From the NCBI GenBank assembly GCA_001687465.1, contig LVLI01000033.1, forward strand, positions 1-64,000: a stretch of DNA of 64,000 bases, given 5' to 3'. This DNA is from Halocafeteria seosinensis. Its lineage: Eukaryota > Sar > Bigyra > Bicosoecida. Below are positions 43,008 to 52,714 of the stretch, one piece after another (position 1 is the stretch's first letter; every line of letters starts with the position of its first letter). The position numbers and the translations under genes are program-made. The notes beneath the pieces were generated by a model. That model was not told where the DNA came from and made no database searches. It saw only the letters and a list, made by a program, of their open reading frames with translations.

Positions 43008-45632
43008 ATGGACGAGGTGAAAGCGTTCCCTGAGCAAACATACCATGAACCTGCGGTCTTGGCGCAGCATGGGCGTAGACAAGCTGAGATTCGGTCCTGG
43101 GCCGGAGCGCAGAACACGCGATCCCTGGTTTTGGGAGACGATGGCTTGAATACAGGGACCAAGCGTAAGTCCCAGGGTCCCACGAGGCCAAGGTTCCATA
43201 TCTGGGGCTGTGTTGGAGGAGATACTAAGCCCTTCTGCTCTCCACTGCGCACGTTGCCCAAGGAATCAGCGTGGGCGAACCAAAAGGGGGGTGTCATTGC
43301 CTTAGTGGATGCCTGTCTTCGAGGCGTAGGGCAAGTGTTTTTCCAGAATTCGCCCATAACTGGACTCCTTTGTCTTGCTGGCATCTTGTCCTCTGATCCT
43401 ATTGTGGGGGCCTCGGCCATCCTCGGTGTCGCATCTGCTACTCTTTTCGCAAAATCCTTTGGATTCGATCAAGGGCTCATTGCCTCGGGCATTCTCGGCT
43501 ACAATGGAGCCTTAACCGGATGCGCCCTCGCAGTCTTCAATTTTGGAATGGATAGTGCCGAGAAGGACGGTCAGTATAATGTCTTAGCGGGGATTGTGTT
43601 GACCTCCATATTTTCAGTCGTCATCACAAGTGGACTTGCTAGCGTGATGGTTCCAAAACTAGGTCTAACACCTCTGACATTTCCTTTCCAATTAGTCACC
43701 TGGGTATGGCTTTTGAGTGCTCAGCGTTCGTCCCACTTTCCTGCGACGTATGCTCCAGCCCCATCGTTGGCCACAGTACATGACTCCAATGGTGATCTTC
43801 GATTCCCTGAAGCAGCGACATACGATACTGTTAAGGTTATTGAAGCTGCTTTTGCTGGAATAGCTCAAACCTTCCTGGTTCCTGATTGGTATGCGGGGGT
43901 AATTATGTTATTCGGCATTGCGCTATGCTCCCCTATTGCAGCCGGATGGGCAGTTGCTGGAAGTTTCATTGGCACTCTATGTGCACTGGCACTTGGGGTG
44001 TCCTCATCTGCAGTATACACAGGGCTGTACGGCTACAACGGAGCCTTGTGTGGAATAGCTATAGGAGGCTTTTTTCTAGTGCTTCGGGGCATAAGAGTGT
44101 ATGCATTGGCTATGTTTGCGGCCTTGATGTCTGGCTTGGTGAATTCTGCTGTAGGAGCGTTCCTCGAGCCTGCAGGACTGCCCTCCTTAACTTTCCCTTT
44201 CACTTTGATTGTGTGGATCGTCGTTTTAGCGGCAGCCACCCTTCCATGTACATTCACTGTTGGCATTGAATCCTTAACATCGCCCGAAGACCATATTGAA
44301 CGACTGATGCTTAACGATAAGCTAACCTCAGCGTTTGATCTAGTTCGGCAATTTATTTCGCTTGAATCGGCAACAACCCCTGAGTCGGTTTCCAGGATAG
44401 AAGATACGTTATTACCTTTAGTTCTTTGCTCAGAAGCCGAACAGGGAGAGATCGAGGAAATCCGTTCAATGGTTCAACTGGGTGCTGATATCAATAAGGC
44501 TGACTACGACGGGCGCACAGCTCTTCACCTGGCAGTGGCACAAGGTCATGTCGAGTTGATAGAGTTCTTACTCGAGAATGGCGCCAACGTGAATGCACAA
44601 GATTCTTGGGGTGGTACGCCAATGGAAGACCTGGTGCGGTCAACCTGTCTCACTACGAACAGGTTTCAGCATATATTACATATGCTCGAGGTTAGGAAGG
44701 GGACACTGAACTTGCAGTCGAGCTCACTCTCTATTGGGACACGAATGTGTCGCCTAGTATACGAGGGGAATGTTGAAGGCATTCGAAGGCTTCTGGCAGC
44801 CGGAGTTCCAGCTGGAACCGCTGACTACGACAATCGAACAGCAGCTCATGTAGCAGCTGCTGGTGTATTCCCTTCGCGTGACATACAAATACTAGAGTTG
44901 TTGGTCTCGTCAGGCTCAGAGGATGTTCTCTGTGCAACTGATCGGTACGGAAATACCCCGGTCGACGATGCAATAAGGCATGAGTTTCAGGAAGCCATCA
45001 GTTTGTTGAATAGTCCGTCCACGGTGGCTATCACTATCGATTCCAGTCAGAGTGATTCCAAGGACAAAGAGAACATGTCAGCGATAAGTGTCTCTAAGGA
45101 GCGACAGGTAACAGCGAATGCTCCCACGGGTGGGTATGAAGCTGAAGCCGATAGCTCAGGAGAAGTGAATAACCAAACACAACTTCTCCCAGTGAAAGAG
45201 ATAACGGAGTGTGAGCCTATGTTTATGGATATGGCGCTGAGCATGGCCAAAGATGGAAGCTCATCAGGACACAGTAAGCAGCAGTTCAATAGACTGCTCC
45301 CTTCTCTTATGTGTGCGTTCGCTGCAGACCCCAACAGTAGCACAGGTCAATTGCAGAAGCTGCTGAACTCCGGGTTTTCTGCCCGCGTTTCTGACTATGA
45401 TTTTAGAAGCCCATTGCACATTGCCGTTGAAAACGGCGATAAACCTGCTGTAGAGCTTCTACTAAACAAAGGTGCAGACCCGACAGTAACGGATCGCTGG
45501 GGTGTCACTCCTCTCTGGACAGCTATTTGCAAATGTTCTAGCAGTTCTACTGCGTTCGCATGGTGCTACGTTAGGGCGCAGTGGCTGCTCCGTAGGGATA
45601 TATCTGTGTGGGCTCGCGAGCGACCCTTCTAA
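43008..45632 (+). CDS. Urea transporter (SLC14/UT family) with C-terminal ankyrin repeats
   Basis: The first ATG is at 43008; the frame is open slightly upstream from a TTG. After a ~90-residue soluble N terminus come two homologous UT halves. The first has VFFQNSPITGLLCLAG, GILGYNGALTGCALA and the signature LTPLTFPFQLVTW; the second has GLYGYNGALCGIAIG and LPSLTFPFTLIVW. In this family the two halves form a channel for urea in a membrane. From about residue 480, at least three paired ankyrin units follow, each with DYD.R-[TS]-A/P-LH.A and then D.WG/YG.TP (for example KADYDGRTALHLAVAQGHVE). The frame ends at 45632, but ankyrin coding resumes in another frame. A UT domain fused to ankyrins is unlike animal UTs, which lack them; it suggests regulation or anchoring by protein contact. 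Confidence 0.85.
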   Translation: MDEVKAFPEQTYHEPAVLAQHGRRQAEIRSWAGAQNTRSLVLGDDGLNTGTKRKSQGPTRPRFHIWGCVGGDTKPFCSPLRTLPKESAWANQKGGVIALVDACLRGVGQVFFQNSPITGLLCLAGILSSDPIVGASAILGVASATLFAKSFGFDQGLIASGILGYNGALTGCALAVFNFGMDSAEKDGQYNVLAGIVLTSIFSVVITSGLASVMVPKLGLTPLTFPFQLVTWVWLLSAQRSSHFPATYAPAPSLATVHDSNGDLRFPEAATYDTVKVIEAAFAGIAQTFLVPDWYAGVIMLFGIALCSPIAAGWAVAGSFIGTLCALALGVSSSAVYTGLYGYNGALCGIAIGGFFLVLRGIRVYALAMFAALMSGLVNSAVGAFLEPAGLPSLTFPFTLIVWIVVLAAATLPCTFTVGIESLTSPEDHIERLMLNDKLTSAFDLVRQFISLESATTPESVSRIEDTLLPLVLCSEAEQGEIEEIRSMVQLGADINKADYDGRTALHLAVAQGHVELIEFLLENGANVNAQDSWGGTPMEDLVRSTCLTTNRFQHILHMLEVRKGTLNLQSSSLSIGTRMCRLVYEGNVEGIRRLLAAGVPAGTADYDNRTAAHVAAAGVFPSRDIQILELLVSSGSEDVLCATDRYGNTPVDDAIRHEFQEAISLLNSPSTVAITIDSSQSDSKDKENMSAISVSKERQVTANAPTGGYEAEADSSGEVNNQTQLLPVKEITECEPMFMDMALSMAKDGSSSGHSKQQFNRLLPSLMCAFAADPNSSTGQLQKLLNSGFSARVSDYDFRSPLHIAVENGDKPAVELLLNKGADPTVTDRWGVTPLWTAICKCSSSSTAFAWCYVRAQWLLRRDISVWARERPF

Positions 45633-45843
45633 CCTGCCGTTGCTCAGATGTGCGATTTTGAACGGCGGTTGTAATCCTTCGGCCTGTGACTACGACGAAA
45701 GAACACCACTGCATATTGCGGCAGACCTTGGACTTGACTCGGTAGTCTCGTTGCTATTGGATTTGGGAGCAAAACCCGACGTAGTTGACAGGTGGGGCGA
45801 GTACCCCAAAGTCAGCAAGTCCGGTGAAGGTGAAAGCAACTGA
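45540..45843 (+). other. Ankyrin coding continuing in a second frame after a frameshift
   Basis: From about 45540, a frame one step away reads LLRSHGATLG, DYDERTPLHIAADLGLD and VVDRWGEYPK, which is the natural next ankyrin unit of the urea transporter gene. The spacing between TPL and HGA is about 8 nt short of a normal repeat. No intron of usable length fits here. Either this allele is truncated by a small deletion, or the assembly has an error, or a further intron after 45800 leads to unseen exons. Confidence 0.6.
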
Positions 45844-46325
45844 ACAAGAACTTCCAACAGTTACGACCAAAATGCACGACGTTTTCTCCTCTGCCAAGTG
45901 CTCTTTAATTTTGTACATCCTGACTTTAAGTCACACTTTGCTCACGACTCCTCGCCCACTGTCAATGGTAAGTAGAAGAAACGTTTGTCGTAAATTTGCC
46001 ATGCTCCACGCGCACTGTGCCACGCAACCCAGTTTGTGCCCCGTTGTATGTAATAATGATCCTATAGTACTACTTTGACTTGTTAAAATAGAAAACTGAA
46101 CAATAACCCCAGTGATGAATGCGTCCTGCCAGTGTTGGAAGCGTGCTTTATTCGCGGCAAAATATTCTGCCCCGCTGGGAGGAACAACGCACGTGTGCTC
46201 ATTATCATTCAATAAAGTGCTGCCTTGGCTCCCACTGACAATCCTAAGTTGATTCATGAGTTCAAAGGGAGAGAGAGAGAGAGAGAAAGAAAGAGAGAAA
46301 ATCGGGGCTGGAGTAGTTTGAAGCA
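45844..46325. other. Intergenic region upstream of the right-hand discoidin receptor
   Basis: Holds a (GA)n tract at about 46268-46300 just before the start codon at 46326. No gene seen. Confidence 0.5.
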
Positions 46326-49300
46326 ATGCAGCATCCTCATCCACAACGCCTCGCTCTCGGACTTGAAGTGGTCTTCTTGATTGCATTCATTGAGTGGGCG
46401 CTGGTATTCAATCCGGTAGAGAGCGAAGAATCTCAAGAACCGTATTCAGTATCTTATAAAAAATTAAAATGGGAAATTACCCGAAGGAGAGAAGGCCCGA
46501 ATTCAGTGGGTGGGGCGACGAAGTCGTTCTTGCAAGCGAAGTATTTTCGATTGATTGATGGAGGCGAGCACAAAGACGTACCGAAGGGGACGACGATCAA
46601 ATATGCTGACGGGCGAGAGGATACTACTACTGGCCCGCAAAATTTAGATCGAGATCCGACACAGTGGATTGACAAGGAGTTTAACGACGACCCGCACTCG
46701 TCTATCGGAAACAGTACATTGATCTTCGAGGTCATTACCGAGCCTTTTCGATTCGAAGGATATGTGTGGATGACTGGACAGTCGCACGACGATCGAGATC
46801 CACATGAATGGTCATTATTTGGGCAAAAAGAGGGCACTTGGGATTTGCTCGATTACAGAAACGTTACGGATATCCCTAAAACGCGGAAGGTATTTACCTC
46901 AGACTATATGCTGGCGAAGCCACTTCAACCAACAGCCGCAGGCACTACTACGGCAATGCCCTCAAGGCCACCATCAATAACGATTTCGGTTGTGCCGACG
47001 TTATCCAATCTCCCATCATGCACTGCTTCTATCAGCGCCACCCAAAGTGCTTCGACGACAAGAAGCCCCGGGGAAACTGTGACAGTAGCAGCACCCGGCC
47101 TCGCCTCACTTACTGCATCTATCAGTTTCACCCAGAGTCCTTCTGCGAGTATGGTCACGCAAACTGTATCACCATCCCCGCCTAGTACAGCTACCTCTGT
47201 CAGCACTCCGACTCATACTCCATCAAGGTCACCGACTTTGGTTTCGTCTATCCGTTTGACGCGGACTGCGTCAGTGAGTGGGTCACCGACAGAGAACGAG
47301 AAGTATAGTACGACACAGACAGTTTCTGCATCACCTAAAAGCGCTTTATCTAGTGCATCAGTTAGCGCCACACAGAGGTCGGATTCCCTCACGTTTACAC
47401 CGTCGCCCGAAGCTTCCATTTCCCCTGGTACAGTTTCGGCCACTTCGTCGGATATCACCCAAAGCTCTGTAAGTACCTCAAAATTTTTGAGCACCAGCAC
47501 GTCGCCTATCCCATCTAAGAGCCAAGAGACTGCAAGTAGTACTGTGTCTGGGACATCAGCCGATCAAGCCAATAGTCCATCGACGACAGTTTTAGCAAAT
47601 GCTTCCCGTCGGGGGCCTGAGAATGCTAATACTGTATCTCCGACTCCTAGCGTGGCAAACATATTTCCCGTCAGTCCGACTAAAACGCCACATGCTAGTA
47701 GTTCCGGAAACACATCAGTCGTGACAACAGTAACCCCTAACGCGATACAAACTGTCAGTAGACAGAGTGAAACACCCTCATTCTCTTCTGCCTCAATGAA
47801 AGAAACTTCTGAGCCGTCGGTCGGAGAATGTAGCGAGATTGCTTACAGGATGGTCGTATTAGGCACAACCGAATTGAAACGTGACCGTTCTGCAACACGA
47901 TTCAATGTAACGATAGAGTTTGTAGCGAACCACAGCCAGAAGCTCTCTAGAGTGGAGGTGGACTGTGCTCACAGCATACCTACATCTCTTGGTGCTCACA
48001 GTCTGTTTACAGGATGCCAAAAAATAATTGGATCAAACCGTGACTACAACAGAACGCTCAAGGCGACGGCCACGCTGTTCTCAACTGCAGTTTGTTTGCA
48101 GGGCTCGGCATTAGCTCGCCGTCTGAACTACTGTGTGACCCTTAGCATGGATCGGAATGTAACGGAGGCTATCTTAGCTCAGTCACCTTGGATGAAGCAA
48201 ACAGTCAACACGTCTTGGACCATTTTACTTCCCTTGAGATTAGTTTTTATTTTTCAGGCAGGCCATCATCAGCATGCTGATCTTTTTGTAGTGTTCAACA
48301 CTGATAAGCAACCCAGCGATTTTCTTTTGGAGAAGGATATCGTTGTGCTCCCTGATTTCGTTCACATTGTAGTGGATCATCGCTTGCCAGTCAATACTGA
48401 TAGCCTCATCCAACGATCTGTTACTGTCGCAAGTCGCAAAGATATCCACTTTGTGTGGAGAGTTCCTAGTCTTTGGGAATCTACTATCAATGTCGGCAAC
48501 AGACACGGGACAATTAAGGCGTATCAGCCTGCTAGTCACACAATACGACTGAACACAACCGATTTACAAACAGGTGAAACTTCTTTTGAGCTTTTCCTTG
48601 ACGTTTCTGGCCTTGACACTGAAGTGACGCGAACCCTGAGTGTTCAAGGGACAATTGAAGTGCGCGGGGCAACCCTAACAGTTGAACCTGAACTGCTTAG
48701 TGCACTTATGCCACCACGAGGTGAAAAGATCATAGCAAAAGTCCTGCAGCTGAGAAACCTAGGTAATATTCCTATGACGTGGAAAGCTGTTCTACACTAT
48801 GATACTGGTGCTGCGTGCTCCTCAGAAGAAAAGTGGGTAATGCTTAGCGACGAAAATGGATCTGTGCCTCCTGACAGCGACTTTGCATTGTCTGTATATT
48901 TCAACTCTGCTTTAATTTTTGAAACGGGAAATTTCGAGTGTTTTCTTCATATCATCAGTGATGCTAGAAGTGGCAGTCCCACCAGGAGGCCTCACGATTT
49001 CGGTAAGCCAGAAGACATTTCGAAACTGGGTGGAGTAGAATTATGGATCCCTATTTTACTAAGAGTTTCCTCAGCGTTCATATGCTCCAACATGCCCCCA
49101 ACAGGTGTTATGCTCTCCCCGTTCGATGTTAAAACCATTTGGGCAACTATTGTCAATGTCGGAAAGGAAGCTATGAGAGTCGTTCCCGGTAATTTCTCCA
49201 TCCGGCTAGTGGAACAGGGCCGAACTTACAGGCTCAGAGTCGTTCCAGATCGTCACATTTTGTGGCTAACTCCTTGGCTTGCGCTTTCAAAGGAAGCGGT

Positions 49301-51986
49301 AACTGTCCGTCCAGAAGAAACAGCAAGGGTGAGTTTGCAAATCAACTACTCGGCAGGCACGCCGCCACTGTGGACCGAGGAAGAAGAGGTGCTGGTCACA
49401 GCTGCAGCTATGCAAGTACAGTTTGAATGGGTTGTTCTTTCAGCGACACGGGACTTACGAAAGATGGAAAACTTAAACGAAGAATTTTTGATATCCTTTC
49501 GGGGTGGTGAAGTTTCTTCTTCGAACTCGGAGCTAATAGTTTCACCTCCTCCCTATCGTGTCAACTCGCCTATTCCTGTTAAAGTTCACTTACGAGACGT
49601 CTTTGGAAGGCCTACATCTCTAGACCCTGGATCACGCTTTGACAAAGGCTATCCGTCAATTAAAGTGGTAAGCGATGATTCTCCATCCGACGAGACACTA
49701 AGTCCGCTCTTGCATTTTTTGCCCGAAAGACCGGAAGCATTCGATCTCCAACTGACACTCTGGTTGAGAAGTGTAGGGATGTACTCCTTGGAAGTCGCAG
49801 TGCACAACATATCTATACAGTCTTCACCTCACGGTATGTTAGCTACAGGAGTAGTTTGCAACCAGACCAACTCAACTCCTAACCACCTTAAAACCTCCTG
49901 TGTTTGCGAAGCGGGGCACTATGTGTCCCCAGGACGTGAGGGCTGTATTCCGTGTGACGAAGGCAGATTCAACCCCGAGAAGTCTTCAGCCAACGCCTGT
50001 CAAGCATGCCCGGGTAATTATTATTCCTTTCGGGGAGAGGCAAATTGCCACGAATGCCCATCAGAGGGGTTCACATGCAGCAATGGGAAACTACGGATGA
50101 AGAGCGGCTATTGGTGCGAGCAATGTAGGGCATCTTCCAAGGTTTCAGAATTGAGCTTTCGCATCCCATCAGGAAGGATGCATCAGTGTTTCGTGATAGA
50201 TGCGTGCATAGTCAATTCTTCAAGTTATCAAGTTGTTTGTCGGACAGGTTATACTGGCCCGGTCTGCTCTTCTTGCCAACACGACTATGTCCAATCAACT
50301 AGGGGTCATTGCCTGCAGTGCTCTGGCAACCTTCGGAACTATTTTTTGACCGTTACTGTCGTTTTTCTTTTTGTTGCATCTATTGCGGTCATCCTGTACC
50401 GACATTACACCATGTTTGCTTACCTCGGCCGAAAGGTTCGATCGCTAGGTTCTCCACCGAATTTGTCGACAACTTGGGGAAATAAAAGGACGGCATCGAA
50501 CCGAAAGGAAGTAGAGCGGAGTGAATCAAACCGTCACCAGGGACTTAGATACTCGCCACGTGCTAAAGTGGAAGCAACCTTCGATAACCCGTTATGGGCG
50601 GGCGGCAGACAAAAGCCGCGTCGGAAGGATACATATCCGCTCGAAGATAAAGACTCTCACCACCCGAGGTCCGTACAACTCTTGTCAATGCTTGTGCTGG
50701 ACTACATGCAACTCGCGTCTGTCATCATATCGCTTAAGATATCCCCACTGAAAGAAGAAATGAGTGGCATCGTACCGAGCATATTGGAACTGTCAACTAT
50801 GAGTCCTTCCAGAGCGGATCCTATTCGTTGTACTTTAGGGATTGGATTCTTTGGGGCCACATTGGTTACTCTTCTCCTCCCATGGGCTGTTTCCTTACTA
50901 TCAGTCGTTTTATTGTGGTTTATTCATATATTGCAGAGAGTTAAATCTGTTTCTTTGGGAATGGTCACCCAAAACTCGTTTAGGTCGCTTACTACGATCT
51001 TGAGTATCGTCCACATGGGGGTAACTGCTGCTGCATTGGAGGCTAGCGAAGTTTACCCTTATGAAATAGGCTCAGTAAAGCGCCATGCACATGACCTACG
51101 TCTTACTGCTAACACAGTTCAATTCCATGTATTGCGTGGCATGGGGATTGCAACATTGGTGGTCTTCGTTGTCGGTTTTCCGCTGGCTGTGACGTTATAT
51201 CTCATCAACCACTCCCGGTATTCAGAACCAGCTCGAGTCCAGCAGTTTGAAAATGTCATTGCAGGCTACACCAAACACTCACGAGGGTATTTATGGCCCA
51301 CGGCGGTAGTCATCAGGAAAGTCCTTCTACTCCTGGTCGCGGCGTTCGTGAACGAGGCAATATGGCAAATGCTGCTGTCTGCAAGCGTGCTGGCATGCTC
51401 CTCTGTCTTGATGTATAAGCTGCGCCCCTACAAAATGGCTGCTATGAATGTTCTTGAACAATTGAAAGTGGGCGCATTGCTTGTTTCTATTTGGTTGGGA
51501 AGTGTGTTGTTTGGCATTTCTTCAGACCAATCCCTCTTAACGAACCCTTCCACAAGAGAAGAAGCTATCCTGCTGCTGGCTGCTGTGGTCAACATAGGTG
51601 TCCTCCTCTCAGCCATGATTACAGCTCTCTATATAATGCCAGGAGCAGTTCTCTACGTGTACTCGCATATCATAAAACCATTACAAGCGAAGTGTTGCAA
51701 CTTGTTCACATGTAATGGTGGAGACCCTGATGAAGGGAGCGAAAGGTTCAGAACGCATGGGAAGCGAAGAGGTCCGCCAATAGTTCACAGACAATCCTTG
51801 TCCCCTTTAGCAATGCAAGGAGGCGACACGAACGCGTCAGTTTCCCGGAATACGCTGCTGCGTCGGCAGCTTCGCGAATCTCATGTGGCCCGCAGTAAAC
51901 GGATGAATCAAGTATTGAAGCCCGTGCAGCCTCGAAAGCTTCAACCTCAGAATACCCGTACTGGATTAGGGCTGCTCCACAAGTGA
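46326..51986 (+). CDS. Giant discoidin-head multi-pass surface receptor, plus-strand paralogue
   Basis: One intronless frame of 1886 codons from ATG 46326. Signal peptide core about 10-32 (LEVVFLIAFIEWALVF). The head (about 40-195) aligns with that of the 31054 gene: KKLKWEITRRREG, LQAKYFRLI, FRFEGYVWMT, RDPHEWSLFG. The Ser/Thr stalk spans about 200-500. The beta-rich ectodomain runs to about 1185, including LQLRNLGNIPMTW and a filamin-like VHLRDVFGR. The Cys-rich module is at about 1190-1335 (CEAGHYVSPGREGCIPC, GKLRMKSGYWCEQC). About nine membrane segments follow, with EATFDNPLW after the first, RKVLLLLVAAF and LRPYKMAAMNVLEQLK. The tail ends RSKRMNQVLKPVQPRK, one copy of the family motif. 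The pair with the minus-strand gene at 31054 flanks the two transporter genes as an inverted pair. Confidence 0.87.
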   Translation: MQHPHPQRLALGLEVVFLIAFIEWALVFNPVESEESQEPYSVSYKKLKWEITRRREGPNSVGGATKSFLQAKYFRLIDGGEHKDVPKGTTIKYADGREDTTTGPQNLDRDPTQWIDKEFNDDPHSSIGNSTLIFEVITEPFRFEGYVWMTGQSHDDRDPHEWSLFGQKEGTWDLLDYRNVTDIPKTRKVFTSDYMLAKPLQPTAAGTTTAMPSRPPSITISVVPTLSNLPSCTASISATQSASTTRSPGETVTVAAPGLASLTASISFTQSPSASMVTQTVSPSPPSTATSVSTPTHTPSRSPTLVSSIRLTRTASVSGSPTENEKYSTTQTVSASPKSALSSASVSATQRSDSLTFTPSPEASISPGTVSATSSDITQSSVSTSKFLSTSTSPIPSKSQETASSTVSGTSADQANSPSTTVLANASRRGPENANTVSPTPSVANIFPVSPTKTPHASSSGNTSVVTTVTPNAIQTVSRQSETPSFSSASMKETSEPSVGECSEIAYRMVVLGTTELKRDRSATRFNVTIEFVANHSQKLSRVEVDCAHSIPTSLGAHSLFTGCQKIIGSNRDYNRTLKATATLFSTAVCLQGSALARRLNYCVTLSMDRNVTEAILAQSPWMKQTVNTSWTILLPLRLVFIFQAGHHQHADLFVVFNTDKQPSDFLLEKDIVVLPDFVHIVVDHRLPVNTDSLIQRSVTVASRKDIHFVWRVPSLWESTINVGNRHGTIKAYQPASHTIRLNTTDLQTGETSFELFLDVSGLDTEVTRTLSVQGTIEVRGATLTVEPELLSALMPPRGEKIIAKVLQLRNLGNIPMTWKAVLHYDTGAACSSEEKWVMLSDENGSVPPDSDFALSVYFNSALIFETGNFECFLHIISDARSGSPTRRPHDFGKPEDISKLGGVELWIPILLRVSSAFICSNMPPTGVMLSPFDVKTIWATIVNVGKEAMRVVPGNFSIRLVEQGRTYRLRVVPDRHILWLTPWLALSKEAVTVRPEETARVSLQINYSAGTPPLWTEEEEVLVTAAAMQVQFEWVVLSATRDLRKMENLNEEFLISFRGGEVSSSNSELIVSPPPYRVNSPIPVKVHLRDVFGRPTSLDPGSRFDKGYPSIKVVSDDSPSDETLSPLLHFLPERPEAFDLQLTLWLRSVGMYSLEVAVHNISIQSSPHGMLATGVVCNQTNSTPNHLKTSCVCEAGHYVSPGREGCIPCDEGRFNPEKSSANACQACPGNYYSFRGEANCHECPSEGFTCSNGKLRMKSGYWCEQCRASSKVSELSFRIPSGRMHQCFVIDACIVNSSSYQVVCRTGYTGPVCSSCQHDYVQSTRGHCLQCSGNLRNYFLTVTVVFLFVASIAVILYRHYTMFAYLGRKVRSLGSPPNLSTTWGNKRTASNRKEVERSESNRHQGLRYSPRAKVEATFDNPLWAGGRQKPRRKDTYPLEDKDSHHPRSVQLLSMLVLDYMQLASVIISLKISPLKEEMSGIVPSILELSTMSPSRADPIRCTLGIGFFGATLVTLLLPWAVSLLSVVLLWFIHILQRVKSVSLGMVTQNSFRSLTTILSIVHMGVTAAALEASEVYPYEIGSVKRHAHDLRLTANTVQFHVLRGMGIATLVVFVVGFPLAVTLYLINHSRYSEPARVQQFENVIAGYTKHSRGYLWPTAVVIRKVLLLLVAAFVNEAIWQMLLSASVLACSSVLMYKLRPYKMAAMNVLEQLKVGALLVSIWLGSVLFGISSDQSLLTNPSTREEAILLLAAVVNIGVLLSAMITALYIMPGAVLYVYSHIIKPLQAKCCNLFTCNGGDPDEGSERFRTHGKRRGPPIVHRQSLSPLAMQGGDTNASVSRNTLLRRQLRESHVARSKRMNQVLKPVQPRKLQPQNTRTGLGLLHK

Positions 51987-52714
51987 ACAGAGCATGAAGT
52001 ACTACAACTCGGAAAGGTTAACAGTCTGTTTCTCGTCGTTGCTGGAACTTCCAATGTACAAGTCTCAAGTCTTGCCCGAAGGAAAGTAGATCGTAGACGG
52101 TATCTGTAAGCAAATAGTTAATAGTTTTCGCCCTCTATTATCCAACTACAATCCCCGGAAACCTTTGTAAATACTCACTTCAGGAATCATTGAATGCGTG
52201 GTATTTGGGTGCGGTACGCGGTACGGTATGCCCTTCCGCTGTTCCGCCCGAACCGATTTCCTCCTCATGCACCACCAAGCGCGCCAGAAGGCATGCCAGT
52301 ACTAGGTTTCCCTGAGTGATTGACTTTGGGCATTCATAGTAAGAGAGAAGAGTTTTGGGTCATCGGACAGTATAGGTATGTGATTACCGTGGAGGAAATA
52401 CTGCTGGAGGAGAATCGGAGTTTGCGATCACAACCTGTTTCCGGCACGACTGCTTTATCCTTTTTTTCTTTTTTTCCAGGCGTCATAAGACCTTTACAAC
52501 TCGCTTTCTTCACTTCTTTGGAATACGATACAGAGTACAGACACCTCAGGTGAGAAAAGGGCTGGAAAGTTTGTGAATTCTATCCAAGCCCCTCGAACAG
52601 GAACTGCGGAGGACGTTGGGAAGCCATTCACAGTGCTCTGGATCGAGATAGGAGCACAAGGGAACTGTCTACCTACTACACAATTCTTTGTATACCAATA
52701 TAGTATTTCAGACC
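51987..52714. other. Intergenic region, no gene seen
   Basis: Short frames only. It includes a T-rich tract near 52462-52480. It should hold the promoter of the following GLUG gene. Confidence 0.4.
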
